A stretch of DNA of 64,000 nt, taken from NCBI GenBank assembly GCA_020342235.1, contig CP073214.1, forward strand, positions 434,001-498,000. Direction: 5' to 3'. The notes under the pieces were generated by a model, which was given only the letters and a program-made list of their open reading frames with translations, was not told the origin of the DNA and did not search any database. Positions 11,094 through 20,486 of this stretch are shown here, piece after piece (the stretch's first letter is position 1; every line of letters starts with the position of its first letter). Source of the DNA: Saccharomycopsis phalli. Its lineage: Eukaryota > Ascomycota > Saccharomycetes > Ascoideales > Saccharomycopsidaceae. A program made the position numbers and the translations under genes.

Positions 11094-12242
11094 TCACTTT
11101 CTTGGGTCCTGGGCTTTCAATACTTCAACGACTGGTCCCAACAATCGTTGAAATCCGCTTTTTCCCAAAGTAGCCACCCGAACTTGTGTTTTCGCCTTGA
11201 CTGAAGCCTGTCGTGGCAAATCGTTTAATAAGGCAATTTCTCCAAAGTAGTCACCTTTAGTAATAGTGTTAACAACTCCTTCGTTGTTCTTAATAATCTC
11301 AGCCTCACCATTCTCAATCAAGTAGAAATTTTCTCCCGTGTCTCCTTCCTTTACAATAACTTCGCCCGGTTGGTACAATTCCGTGTGTAGAGCATCTGCC
11401 AACTTACTTCTTTGGTACGAAGACAACCCTGACAAGATCTTCACGGACTTCAAAAACTCTTCATACATTAATCTCTTCTTGGCAGTAACATCCAACAATA
11501 TTCTTCTGAAAGTCAAACGGTCCAATGCCCATACAATCACATCTGTCTTTGCTCTAACGGTAGCAGCTCTAGGAGAAAAGTACATAAGTGCCAACTCACC
11601 GAAAGAAGCCCCTGGGCCTGCAGATGACACCAAGTTCCCGTTGACTATATACTCCACTTCTCCCTTTTCAATCAAATAGAAAAAGTCGCCTTCATCTCCT
11701 TGCTTAATGATGAGAGAATCCTTTTCAAGTTTCTTCTCTTGAAGTGCATGCAAGACTGTGTTGAGCGCCAATTCATCAAGATTGGAAAACAAAAAGTTTT
11801 TCACAATCGACTTGTTCAATCTCGATAATTGGTCTGGAGTCAAGTCATGAACTGGCGGTCTCCAAGAATCATTCTGGAAACTATCAGGGTTCATAGTTTC
11901 AGCAGAAACCGACGAACGTCTCAACAGATTAAATGTGTCTGGGATGTGCTTAGCATTTTCCTCTGGCCCCCCATCGTTTATTGACTTGGAGATATAGCCG
12001 CTGCTAGAGTGAGGATCCTCAGACAAGGTTACATGTGGATCATTAGGTGCAAACGGTGACTTAAAGATCGGGGCGGCTGTGTTATGAGAAACAGATGCAT
12101 TTCTAAAAGGCTGGTTTCTTCTGGAGTTCAACTTATTATTGAAATAGTCCGCACAGTATTCGATGACATCCGCTGGCTTGTCTTGAGCGATCTTTCTATT
12201 CAACACATTCAATTCATCAATATACACTTGAGGTAATGGCAT
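11094..12242 (-). CDS. BCY1: cAMP-dependent protein kinase regulatory subunit
   Basis: A 382-residue protein starting MPLPQVYIDELN. In order it has an N-terminal dimerisation helix (~1-35), an Asn/Ser-rich linker, the inhibitor site LRRSSVS at about 108-113, and two cyclic-nucleotide-binding domains. Domain A has GDEGDFFYLIEKG and FGELALMYFSPRAATVRA. Domain B has GDTGENFYLIENG and FGEIALLNDLPRQASVKA. The conserved Glu and Arg of both phosphate-binding cassettes are present. The inhibitor site has Ser at the P0 position, as in type II-like substrates. It holds the Tpk catalytic subunits inactive until cAMP binds. Confidence 0.97.
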   Translation of the reverse strand: MPLPQVYIDELNVLNRKIAQDKPADVIEYCADYFNNKLNSRRNQPFRNASVSHNTAAPIFKSPFAPNDPHVTLSEDPHSSSGYISKSINDGGPEENAKHIPDTFNLLRRSSVSAETMNPDSFQNDSWRPPVHDLTPDQLSRLNKSIVKNFLFSNLDELALNTVLHALQEKKLEKDSLIIKQGDEGDFFYLIEKGEVEYIVNGNLVSSAGPGASFGELALMYFSPRAATVRAKTDVIVWALDRLTFRRILLDVTAKKRLMYEEFLKSVKILSGLSSYQRSKLADALHTELYQPGEVIVKEGDTGENFYLIENGEAEIIKNNEGVVNTITKGDYFGEIALLNDLPRQASVKAKTQVRVATLGKSGFQRLLGPVVEVLKAQDPRK

Positions 12243-12373
12243 AGCTACTGTTTCAATTGAATCCGGTCTTAAATGCTTTGCGCTTATTAATATCACTTAT
12301 TTAGCCAAGGAAATTGACAGAACCGCAACTGATGGCTAGTTTCATTTAGGTAGGGGGAAAACAACAAAAAGAG

Positions 12374-12898
12374 ATGTCATTACCCGGACATGTATTTTCA
12401 AGATGGAAAAAACCAAAGCTGGATATTTCAGGCAGGACAATGAACAAGATATTTGGCCGGACCTTTCACAGTATAGGAAGAGTTCTTAATGGCTCCAATG
12501 GAAGTGTCGCCAGCAAATCATTTGATTTGTCGCCGTTCAAGTTGGTACCAAAATCCAACTTGTTTGCTACAATAAGAATATTCAATAAGCCTTACTTAAT
12601 AACTGCTGGTGATCGGCTCACGTTACCTCACAATTTGAAGAATGCTGAGGTAGGAAGCACTATTAAATTTAGTGATGTTGTGAGTGTAGGGTCTAGAGAT
12701 TATGTGTATTATCCTCCAGCCCAAGAAATAGGACAGGTCGATGCATCCATCAACATAGAAGGTGTTGTCATTGAAAAGACCAAAGAAAAGGCAAGAACCA
12801 AGGTTACTGAGAGACAGAGATGCCGGAAAAGCAGTCGAGCGTTGGTGAAACACAAAAAGACTGTAATTCGAATCACTGACTTGAGCGTAAATTTATAG
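12374..12898 (+). CDS. MRPL49: Mitochondrial large-subunit ribosomal protein bL21m
   Basis: A 174-residue product from the first ATG. A second ATG at 12440 begins MNKIFGRTFHSIGRVLNG, a convincing mitochondrial presequence, so either start is possible. The body has the bL21 beta-barrel: LFATIRIFNKPYLITAGDRLTLP, then VGSTIKFSDVVSVGSRDY, and a C-terminal RQRCRKSSRALVKHKKTVIRI. bL21m packs against 23S-like rRNA in the matrix ribosome. The gene is divergent from BCY1. Confidence 0.88.
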   Translation: MSLPGHVFSRWKKPKLDISGRTMNKIFGRTFHSIGRVLNGSNGSVASKSFDLSPFKLVPKSNLFATIRIFNKPYLITAGDRLTLPHNLKNAEVGSTIKFSDVVSVGSRDYVYYPPAQEIGQVDASINIEGVVIEKTKEKARTKVTERQRCRKSSRALVKHKKTVIRITDLSVNL

Positions 12899-13001
12899 CG
12901 CATACTGTACATAACTGTGAATATTACCAAAATGAGACTTTTTTTGTAAGTCATCTGATTACATTGACTAATCATTTATAAATTATTTTACGTTATAGAA
13001 T

Positions 13002-13892
13002 CTAGCCTCTGTATTTAGCTACCACTTCGTTGAACAACTGGTTCTTCTCTTTGTAGTCGACAATAAATGGATGGCCTTGGTCCTTCGAGGTTAATATCTT
13101 TTCATTGATTAGTTTTTCAGCTTCCTCGGTATTATTATTGATGATTAATACTTTAGCCTTGTTGATTTGGTAAGTTAAGTAATTCTCTGGATCATAAGAA
13201 TCAGTTGAGGCATCCACCTGTTCTACTATTTGAAGTGACTCTGGGAAATGCCCCATGACTAAATGAATAACCAACAAGCAGACTAAGTTCTTCAAAGATC
13301 TATTGGTCTGGGTTATTTCCTCAAAGAAATAAAACGTCTGCAGTTGAGTGCTTTCCATTCCTTTGGCCAAACTGACAAGCGAAGTAGCATAACTATAAAC
13401 AACCGAATCATTGATGTTGAGTGCACCAAACTTCTTCAAAAAACTCACAGCGTTAGCCAGGTCTCCAGTCAACAAATAAATCTGAACAGCTAATGAGCCC
13501 AACTCTAAGTTCAAATCATCGTGCCCTGACCAATTTAATTTGCTCTCTATCAACCCCAATGCCTTTTCATAACTCTTGTGTGCCTTGATATAATACAACG
13601 CCCCTAAAATCACAGTACTAGTTGATGGACTATTTTCAATGAGAGCCTCAAATTCTTGGGAAGATGCGTTATTACCGAGCAAAAATTCTGCATAATATTC
13701 AAAAGACTTGAGATGTTGTTCCTGGCTGGCTAGTTCAGATACTGTTTCATATTGGCCCAAGGATAAATACGACCGAAGAATATAACCCTGAGCTACTTCT
13801 GAAGCCAGACCAAAATCTGTCTCAATGACCTTGGAAAACAGACCCGAGTAGAAATTGTTACGAATATTGAATAGATCCTCGCTATCTGCCAT
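13002..13892 (-). CDS. SEC28: Epsilon subunit of COPI coatomer
   Basis: A 296-residue all-helical protein (MADSEDLFNIRNNFYSGLF) with the TPR-like arrangement of epsilon-COP: SYLSLGQYETVSEL, GALYYIKAHKSYEKALGLIE, VQIYLLTGDLANAVSFLKKFG and a C-terminal HPFIVDYKEKNQLFNEVVAKY. Length equals that of S. cerevisiae Sec28 (296). It stabilises alpha-COP in the coat that returns vesicles from Golgi to ER. The ATG at 13892 is preferred to the upstream extension. It shares a divergent promoter containing CACGTG with the NSL1-like gene. Confidence 0.93.
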   Translation of the reverse strand: MADSEDLFNIRNNFYSGLFSKVIETDFGLASEVAQGYILRSYLSLGQYETVSELASQEQHLKSFEYYAEFLLGNNASSQEFEALIENSPSTSTVILGALYYIKAHKSYEKALGLIESKLNWSGHDDLNLELGSLAVQIYLLTGDLANAVSFLKKFGALNINDSVVYSYATSLVSLAKGMESTQLQTFYFFEEITQTNRSLKNLVCLLVIHLVMGHFPESLQIVEQVDASTDSYDPENYLTYQINKAKVLIINNNTEEAEKLINEKILTSKDQGHPFIVDYKEKNQLFNEVVAKYRG

Positions 13893-13948
13893 GCTAATTT
13901 GTGTTGGTAGCAATTGGTGTGATTTTCAAACTTGACACCGAACCATGT

Positions 13949-13954
13949 CACGTG
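13949..13954. promoter_or_regulatory. CACGTG E-box (Cbf1-type site)
   Basis: TCACGTGA in the divergent promoter between SEC28 and the NSL1-like gene, 57 bp from the SEC28 start codon. Function is inferred from the motif only. Confidence 0.4.
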
Positions 13955-14159
13955 ATACAAATATTTAATTCTAGGTTTTGGGTGTCCAATAGTTATTAAT
14001 AATGCCCAAAAGAACGTATAATAAACTAAAATATCATTTTTCGGGATAATTGTTGTTTGTTGTCTTGTTTGCAAAGTGCAAAGTGCACCTGTATTATTGT
14101 TTTGTGCCCTGGCTTCTAAACATTAAGCACGATTATTGACAAAACAAAAACAAGATACA

Positions 14160-14909
14160 ATGTTCGGGGCATATGAGAAGCTCCATTTACAGAGACAAGA
14201 TGCGTTATATATTCAATCACAAGTTAAAAATGCGATAAATACCAAGTTTGCCTTGTATTTACCAAAAGTTAGTAAGCCGAAGAGAAAGCAAACCAGAAGA
14301 CAATCTGCACTTCAGGATGAGAATCACGATGAAGAGGAGGTTGATCCTGTGAGGTTAAAGACCAGAAGTCTATTAGATACTTTCATAAATGAGTCACTTG
14401 AATTGTCTAAATTTTCTTTAGTTATTGATGGGTCGGAATTTGGAGAGAAACAGTCGTTGGATAAGTTCCTTAATGATCCTAGCAAGAAGAGAACTGAAGT
14501 GGAGCCATTCGACCTCGTGCTCAATGAAAAGCTAAAAAGTTTGTACTATGAAGTTGAAGATTTAACATCGCAAATAACAAAGAAGCGACGGAAAATCCCC
14601 GCTGAGTTGCACGAGAACTTTCAACAGACTGCAGAGAACAATATCGAGAGCATTGAAGCCGCCGAGGCTAGGCTATTGGACTTGGAAAAGGACTTAAACA
14701 ATGAAAATAGCTCAGTAGAGGATTTAGGAAGTATCCCTTTCCAGGACATGTCTGAAGAAAGTCAGAAAGACACGATAGAAGAGTACGAAAAGTCCCTTAA
14801 GATTTTGCTGGACCTACAGGATAAAATTCCCGAAAGAAAGGATAGTATTGATAAGTTAAGTCATTTAATGAATTATGTGGAAGAAAATTGCAGCACCCCA
14901 AAGTCTTGA
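14160..14909 (+). CDS. NSL1: Probable kinetochore MIND/Mis12-complex subunit (Nsl1/Mis14-like)
   Basis: A 249-residue, highly charged, mostly coiled-coil protein starting MFGAYEKLHLQRQDALYIQ. Mid-protein it has LYYEVEDLTSQITKKRRKIPAELHENF, matching the coiled coil followed by an R-x-P segment characteristic of Mis14/Nsl1. Nsl1 joins Mtw1, Nnf1 and Dsn1 in the kinetochore linker and touches the Ndc80 complex with its C-terminus. Identification rests on pattern and size, since the family is poorly conserved. Other coiled-coil kinetochore proteins cannot be excluded. Confidence 0.55.
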   Translation: MFGAYEKLHLQRQDALYIQSQVKNAINTKFALYLPKVSKPKRKQTRRQSALQDENHDEEEVDPVRLKTRSLLDTFINESLELSKFSLVIDGSEFGEKQSLDKFLNDPSKKRTEVEPFDLVLNEKLKSLYYEVEDLTSQITKKRRKIPAELHENFQQTAENNIESIEAAEARLLDLEKDLNNENSSVEDLGSIPFQDMSEESQKDTIEEYEKSLKILLDLQDKIPERKDSIDKLSHLMNYVEENCSTPKS

Positions 14910-15383
14910 GCCTTAGCAAGTTTTTTGGTTTCTGTGCAGTAGGTGTATCGTGTTTATTCGAGGGACGTACTGTTATGTATATACCCGACAAGTGTTTAGT
15001 CTTGGCCTCTTAAACCTTTGCTATTGTTCAAAGACCTTGATGCATTTCTTGCAAAGGCCATGGGGACAGCCCGCACAACACAACAGATCACCATCATAAG
15101 AAGAAGAACATCGACAACAAATCCAGAAAATTAGCAGCAGCAGCATGGCGTTTTGCACAATTCTATAATAATACCCAGAGAAAATGAAATCATTCCTGGC
15201 TTATAAACCATTCCATCTTCCAAAATGTTGACGAAAAAATGTTAGGCAAAGCGCAGTTTGGAATGCGGCAACCAAAAAATCGCGTTAATCCAAACACACG
15301 CAGCAAACACATGCAAAGTTACTTAAAAATAGTGTATAGGTGTCAACATTGCCCCAATTCGCTCGAATGTGCCCCGCTTGGTT
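14910..15383. other. Intergenic region between convergent genes
   Basis: 474 bases between the 3' ends of the NSL1-like and MNN4-like genes. Only short unconvincing frames are present (the longest, near 15239-15448, has no recognisable content). No tRNA-like or repeat structure was seen. Confidence 0.5.
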
Positions 15384-17372
15384 TTACCAGTTTCTCGTGT
15401 TGTGATCATCATAATGCTTTATGTATGATTCAAACGGATCATCTCTGAATATAGGGAGATTACTCTGTGTAATTTCCAACAGGTCCTCCCCATTATAAAG
15501 ATATTTTTCCATTTCAATCCAATGCAAATGAACTGCCTCCCTAGACCTATTGTATTCATCTAACAAGTCCGTGTTATTACAGGCACCCTTCAATGTAAGG
15601 TCGCCATTTTTGTCAAACCGCTCTCCTGTAGGGTTCTTGCATATTTCATCAGCAACCCATAATCCAAGATCACCTTGATAATTATGATCAAAGCAATCCA
15701 ACGTGTTGAACGGCCGATCCCCATAGTATCTCTTGAGGATCCTTTCCACCTCGTGTGGTATGTAAACCTGGCTACCCTCATAAATAGTCCGTCTAAGGGG
15801 AAACAAATCTTCCATGGTGAAAAACTGCATATGCTTGCAATGTACTGGAAAATACTTGTCTGGGTTTTTCTTGACCTGTTCCGGGGTAAACTCAAAGTTA
15901 TCAGCAAATTTATGATCAGTATGCCACAACGCCGAAATGTCAATATAAATACCAGTTCGTGAATCAACAAATCGCGCGTCAATGAAATTTGTACCAGACC
16001 CTTGTTGCGAGTACACATGGTTGGTTTGAAACCAAAACAACCCGTTTCCGGATTTTGGATTCTCAATAACAACAGAGTTATTCAATAGTCTTCCCAATTT
16101 ATTCAAATCTTGAATGGATACCTGTACATCAACATCGTTGTCCCATGGTAAATTCTGGCCATTAAACCACCAGCCAATGAGATTTCCATAGTTGATCCAT
16201 GACGTTATACCATAATTCTCGCACATTCTGAACCATGTTCTGATTAGATGGTGTATGACAGCTATTCTTTCTTGGTGTGATATTATTTGTCGGACAAACG
16301 GAAAGTTGTAATGATGCAACTCAGCATTCTTGTCAACATTCAATCCAGGAAACGTAAAGTAAAAGTGCGGTTGAACTGCATTATCTTTGGCATACTGAAG
16401 AAAGTCTCGAAATTTCTCATCTTCCTTGCTTATGGTTTTTTTATTCTTTAACTTCCGCAAATCCACTTCAGGGTCCCAAATAAAATCACTCTTTTCAAGT
16501 GACCTCCCAGGCTTCAAGCCCAATGATTTAGTGTCGCCGCCGTTCTTACTATAGACGGATAATAACTCTTCTGTTAACTTTATATTATCCTCTCTATTTG
16601 GAGCGCGATTAGAAGTAAATTTTCGTTTCAAGTCAGCAAGATTGGACTCTCTGTGTTCAACTTCAACTTCAAAAAACGTCTCATCACTTTCAAATAGTAA
16701 TCGCTCTGGCGTTTGAAAGAAAAACTTTTTCCAAATAGCAGCACAAATGCCAATGGACTTCATTTGCTCGTCAAAGTAGATATTCAGCTTGTGTAAGTCC
16801 TCATCAAGCCATGATTCCTTCTTATCGGCCATCTCTTCAAAGCAAAACTTGGTAAGAACTTCCCTAATCTTGCCTTCATTGTTATTTAAGGACCCAAGCA
16901 AATCGGAATGGGAATTGATATACAAGTCTGCCTGTGAAACATCTACCCAGTCAGCCCAGTCGAAATTAGTCTTGAGCTTTGACTTGGAATTCTTAGGGTC
17001 AGCGTAAAACTCGTTTAATTCTTGTAAATACAAGTTTATTGGAACGCGTGGGTCGAGTAGTGGGTTCTTTGCTTGGACCGTTGAAGCATGGGTCTGCGCA
17101 ATCACAGGAAGCTTAAAGAAAGAACGGTCTAGCTTCATATAGTACCTCAAGTTTTCGCTCACAGATTCATATCTCTGGAAGTCAAAGTCTGCCACCCCAG
17201 AAATTAAATAAACCGACAAAAACAGGATTGTTGCTAGAAGGAATACTAATAGCGATGACCTGTTATTTGCTCCTGATGAAATCGCCATCTGGTTCGATTT
17301 TGGTAATTTAGAGTATCCAAACATCTTATTTAATATCCTTGATTGGAAACGAAATATTCCTGGAAATTTCAT
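15384..17372 (-). CDS. MNN4: Mnn4-family LicD-domain protein, mannosylphosphate transfer to glycans
   Basis: A 662-residue type II membrane protein. A short basic cytosolic segment is followed by one signal-anchor, LLVFLLATILFLSVYLI (about residues 41-57), and then a lumenal domain. The LicD/nucleotidyltransferase-like core is clear: HHLIRTWFRMCENYGITSWINYGNLIGWW, then NLPWDNDVDVQV with the acidic DNDVDV motif, then FIDARFVDSRTGIYIDISAL. Mnn4 proteins act in the Golgi with Mnn6-type transferases to add mannosylphosphate to N- and O-glycans. Candida-type yeasts carry several paralogues, so the exact orthologue is uncertain. The Lys/Glu-repeat tail of S. cerevisiae Mnn4 is absent. The start is the first ATG in frame. 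Confidence 0.85.
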   Translation of the reverse strand: MKFPGIFRFQSRILNKMFGYSKLPKSNQMAISSGANNRSSLLVFLLATILFLSVYLISGVADFDFQRYESVSENLRYYMKLDRSFFKLPVIAQTHASTVQAKNPLLDPRVPINLYLQELNEFYADPKNSKSKLKTNFDWADWVDVSQADLYINSHSDLLGSLNNNEGKIREVLTKFCFEEMADKKESWLDEDLHKLNIYFDEQMKSIGICAAIWKKFFFQTPERLLFESDETFFEVEVEHRESNLADLKRKFTSNRAPNREDNIKLTEELLSVYSKNGGDTKSLGLKPGRSLEKSDFIWDPEVDLRKLKNKKTISKEDEKFRDFLQYAKDNAVQPHFYFTFPGLNVDKNAELHHYNFPFVRQIISHQERIAVIHHLIRTWFRMCENYGITSWINYGNLIGWWFNGQNLPWDNDVDVQVSIQDLNKLGRLLNNSVVIENPKSGNGLFWFQTNHVYSQQGSGTNFIDARFVDSRTGIYIDISALWHTDHKFADNFEFTPEQVKKNPDKYFPVHCKHMQFFTMEDLFPLRRTIYEGSQVYIPHEVERILKRYYGDRPFNTLDCFDHNYQGDLGLWVADEICKNPTGERFDKNGDLTLKGACNNTDLLDEYNRSREAVHLHWIEMEKYLYNGEDLLEITQSNLPIFRDDPFESYIKHYDDHNTRNW

Positions 17373-17770
17373 GCTGAATATTTGAAAGGAACAGATAACA
17401 AGTATTGGGAATGTATCCGTATATGTAACAGCCGAATGACGCAAAGCCCTGTTTTGAAGCTGCAGAATTGCTGTTAACTTTGGTGGTCACTACTACACAT
17501 AGTAAGACTTGGCATTGGTGAGTTTAAAATTGACTATACAATTCCTTTCTTGTATTCAAATGCGATTCCTAATAAGATAAGCTAAATTTACCCAAGAAAA
17601 TAATCATGTGAACAGTGACGCAACTTGAACAAAATTTCAAATGAATTAATCAAAGGTAGTACCTTAAAGATAGATAGTTTCTTGGCACCATGGGACATCG
17701 TGTGACGAAAATTCTTAAAAATAGAATCGTCAGTAATGATTGTTTGATGTACAGTTATGGGGCTAGTCTT
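17373..17770. other. Intergenic region, nothing recognised
   Basis: 398 AT-rich bases upstream of the MNN4-like gene. No coding or RNA signals were recognised. Confidence 0.5.
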
Positions 17771-18589
17771 TCAGAATACTTCTATTGTACCAGTTAAATA
17801 GGAGTATTTCTCTTTGAAGGCATCTTGCAGCTTCTTTGCTAGATACTGGTGGTTGATTTGATCAGAGTCTAGTAGGTATAACTTGACTGTGGAATATTTT
17901 TCCATATAATTGAAATTGATGCCATAAATATTTACCCATTCGTTTATGTTCAGAGACGAATAATTGATTGTATCCATACAAATTAATCTGGTAAAGGTTT
18001 TAAATATGCCATATTCATCCCCTTTCAATACTTGAAATGCCATGATTTTCCTACCTTTTTGAAAAAGACTATACCCGCTCTTTACTAGAATTGTAATGTT
18101 GTCACTGATACTCTTCTCTTTGAAATAGGCAATGAACTCCTCAAGATTACCCTTGGTCTCCACGCTTGAGCAATAGCTATAAGACTTATTCTTCTTGTCG
18201 TATTTGATATATCTCCAGGAATATGGTAATTTGAATTTATTGCCCAAGTTCATTTTTAATTGATCTAGCTGAAAATTAAATACCTCCTTGCTATCCTCAG
18301 TGAGCCATAGTCTCCAATACGGCTCATCGTTGCTTGGCCGAGAGACATTATTAACCAATTTACCAACGTCAATCGTAAGTACTTCGTTTTGCAATGCAAT
18401 TTTCTTGTTGGTGCTGATCTTCTCCGGCTCTTTCAACCTTTCTTCAGTGATCTTATCTTGCCGATCAGCGTCACTTTTGGATTCTGTATAACCCAACAAG
18501 TTATAGAACCTATGCTTAAATCTGGAAGACCTTGATTCGTCTATCTTTGAGTTAGGATTTTGCTTTGATAGAGTTTCACTATTCAACAT
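17771..18589 (-). CDS. Hypothetical protein, no family recognised
   Basis: A 272-residue hydrophilic protein from the ATG at 18589. The first ~85 residues are Lys/Ser/Glu-rich and probably disordered. From about 90 onward (DEPYWRLWLTEDSKEVFNFQLDQL) the sequence looks folded, with alternating aromatic and hydrophobic strands (YSWRYIKYDKK, NITILVKSGYSLFQ) and a helical end. No signal peptide or membrane helix is seen. Length, ATG start and the composition change within one frame support a real gene. It is divergent from UTP7. The function is unknown. Confidence 0.6.
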   Translation of the reverse strand: MLNSETLSKQNPNSKIDESRSSRFKHRFYNLLGYTESKSDADRQDKITEERLKEPEKISTNKKIALQNEVLTIDVGKLVNNVSRPSNDEPYWRLWLTEDSKEVFNFQLDQLKMNLGNKFKLPYSWRYIKYDKKNKSYSYCSSVETKGNLEEFIAYFKEKSISDNITILVKSGYSLFQKGRKIMAFQVLKGDEYGIFKTFTRLICMDTINYSSLNINEWVNIYGINFNYMEKYSTVKLYLLDSDQINHQYLAKKLQDAFKEKYSYLTGTIEVF

Positions 18590-18788
18590 TTGTTGGAATG
18601 TATGGAGACAACACTGCAGGTATGAATAAAGAGTATAGCTCACAAATGGATGACACAAAGTTGAATAGTTCTGGGTTCTCAAATATAAAACAATCAGCAA
18701 TACCACAGACAAGACTCGAGTTTCTTAATATCGACACTAATTATTGTGAGGTTTATTTCTCTCATAATGATCGCTGATACACATCATC

Positions 18789-18823
18789 GCGATGAGGATG
18801 CATGGTGAGGCAATAAAAATTTT
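18789..18823 (+). promoter_or_regulatory. PAC box plus RRPE upstream of UTP7
   Basis: GCGATGAG (18789-18796, PAC core) and AAAAATTTT (18815-18823, RRPE core) lie 77 and 51 bp upstream of the UTP7 start. This pair is the classic promoter signature of yeast ribosome-biogenesis genes, bound by Dot6/Tod6 and Stb3-type factors. Confidence 0.65.
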
Positions 18824-18865
18824 TTTCTCTTTACTATAGAAATATCTTGCAAATACCAGTGAAAA

Positions 18866-20407
18866 ATGGCAAGGAAAGAGGCAAAAGGCAATGTTAAGCG
18901 AGATGGGAAGGTGAAAAAGGCCGCAAAGAATAAAAGATTAAGGGAAAATATTAAAAAATTAGATGCGACTTATCAAGAAGCCAGAGAGCATGCAAAGTCT
19001 ACTGAAGTACTCTTACAGGAATCTGAAGGGTTCCTTGAGCCTGAAAATGAAATGGAAAAGACCTTCAAAGTAACTCAAGAGGAGATTTTGCAAAATGTAG
19101 ATGAGTCAATGAATAAGAAAGCCATAGACCTTAAATTGGATCAGTTCGGTCCATATGTAATAAACTATTCGAGAAATGGACGTGATTTGTTAATAGGAGG
19201 GAAAAAAGGGCATGTTGCTTCAATGGATTGGCAGCTTGGTAAGCTCAACTGTGAATTGAATTTATTAGAAACCGTAAATGCTGTTCAGCATTTGCACAAT
19301 GATCAGTTCTTTGCCGTTGCCCAGAAGAAGTATACCTTTATTTATGACAAGCTAGGAACCGAGTTGCATAGACTCAATCAGCATATCGAGGTGAAACACA
19401 TGGAGTTTTTACCTTATCATTTTCTTTTGGCTACTGCCGGAAACACTGGATATCTTAAATACCAGGATGTGTCGTCCGGTCAATTAGTATCCGAGTTGAG
19501 AACCAAGTTGGGTCCAACTACAGCAATGACTCAGAATCCTTGGAATGCGGTTATTCATTTGGGCCACTCAAATGGCCAAGTTACTCTTTGGAGTCCTGCC
19601 ATGCCCAAGCCTTTGGTAAAGTTGCTTGCAGCTAGAGGACCAATCAAGTCTTTGGCTGTTAATAGAACAGGGAATTATATGGCAGCTACTTCCACCGACA
19701 AAACCGTGAAGATATGGGATTTAAGAATGCTCAAGGAGTTGAAATCTGTACTTTTGCCTAGTCCTGCCCTTACATGTGATATTTCCGATAAAGACCTTCT
19801 CAGTGTGTCGTACGGTCCCCACATAAACATATACAAGGATATTTTCACCAAGCCTGATGAGAATGCAAACTTATATATGCACTACTTGAATGCAGGCTCC
19901 AAGATTGAGGCACAGAAGTTCATTCCATTTGAAGACTTGTTATCATTTGGTCACGACAAGGGTATCAAAAACATCATAGTGCCAGGTGCTGGTGAAGCCA
20001 ACTTTGACTCGTTGGAAATCAATCCATATGAATCTGCTAAGCAGAGACAGCAGACTGAAGTCAGATCCTTGATTAATAAATTACAGCCTGACATGATCAG
20101 CTTGAACCCAGATGAAATTGGAACAGTTGACAAGCGAGCCAGCACCGTGAGGTTGACCGCAAAAGATTTGGATGCTGTCAGCAAGGAACCTCAAGAGGTC
20201 AAGATTGACATCAAACCAAAGGTTAAAGGAAAGAACTCTGCCTTACGAAGACACTTGCGAAAGAAGTCCAAGAACGTTATAGATGAAAGAAAACTTAGGC
20301 TAGAAGCCAACTTGAAGAGAGAAAAGGAATTGAGACAAAGAATACATAGTGGGAAACCAGAGGCCGAAGAAGATATCTTACAGCCGGCATTGGGTCGGTT
20401 TAAATAG
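18866..20407 (+). CDS. UTP7: Small-subunit processome WD-repeat protein Utp7 (WDR46)
   Basis: A 513-residue protein. The Lys-rich N-terminus (KKAAKNKRLRENIKKLDATYQEA) leads into a beta-propeller: NYSRNGRDLLIGGKKGHVASMDWQ, LGHSNGQVTLWSP, AATSTDKTVKIWDLR. The BING4-type C-terminal domain follows, GAGEANFDSLEINPYESAKQRQQTEVRSLI. This order is diagnostic for Utp7/WDR46, a nucleolar component needed for 18S pre-rRNA cleavage. A basic tail (RRHLRKKSKN) ends the protein. The gene is convergent with RPN2, with 79 bp between stops. Confidence 0.96.
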   Translation: MARKEAKGNVKRDGKVKKAAKNKRLRENIKKLDATYQEAREHAKSTEVLLQESEGFLEPENEMEKTFKVTQEEILQNVDESMNKKAIDLKLDQFGPYVINYSRNGRDLLIGGKKGHVASMDWQLGKLNCELNLLETVNAVQHLHNDQFFAVAQKKYTFIYDKLGTELHRLNQHIEVKHMEFLPYHFLLATAGNTGYLKYQDVSSGQLVSELRTKLGPTTAMTQNPWNAVIHLGHSNGQVTLWSPAMPKPLVKLLAARGPIKSLAVNRTGNYMAATSTDKTVKIWDLRMLKELKSVLLPSPALTCDISDKDLLSVSYGPHINIYKDIFTKPDENANLYMHYLNAGSKIEAQKFIPFEDLLSFGHDKGIKNIIVPGAGEANFDSLEINPYESAKQRQQTEVRSLINKLQPDMISLNPDEIGTVDKRASTVRLTAKDLDAVSKEPQEVKIDIKPKVKGKNSALRRHLRKKSKNVIDERKLRLEANLKREKELRQRIHSGKPEAEEDILQPALGRFK

Positions 20408-20486
20408 TCGTACTTATTCATTACATATGTACCATACTACATTCAGTTAATGCTTTCTTGTAGGACTTCATTTATTTGTTTTCTTT

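Noticed and set aside
15239-15448. Small frame between the NSL1-like and MNN4-like genes
   Set aside because: It overlaps the 3' end of the MNN4-like gene on the opposite strand and has no motif.
15384-17372. Possibility that the MNN4-like gene is bacterial LicD from horizontal transfer
   Set aside because: The signal anchor, length and long family-specific regions match fungal Mnn4 proteins, which are widespread in Candida-type yeasts.
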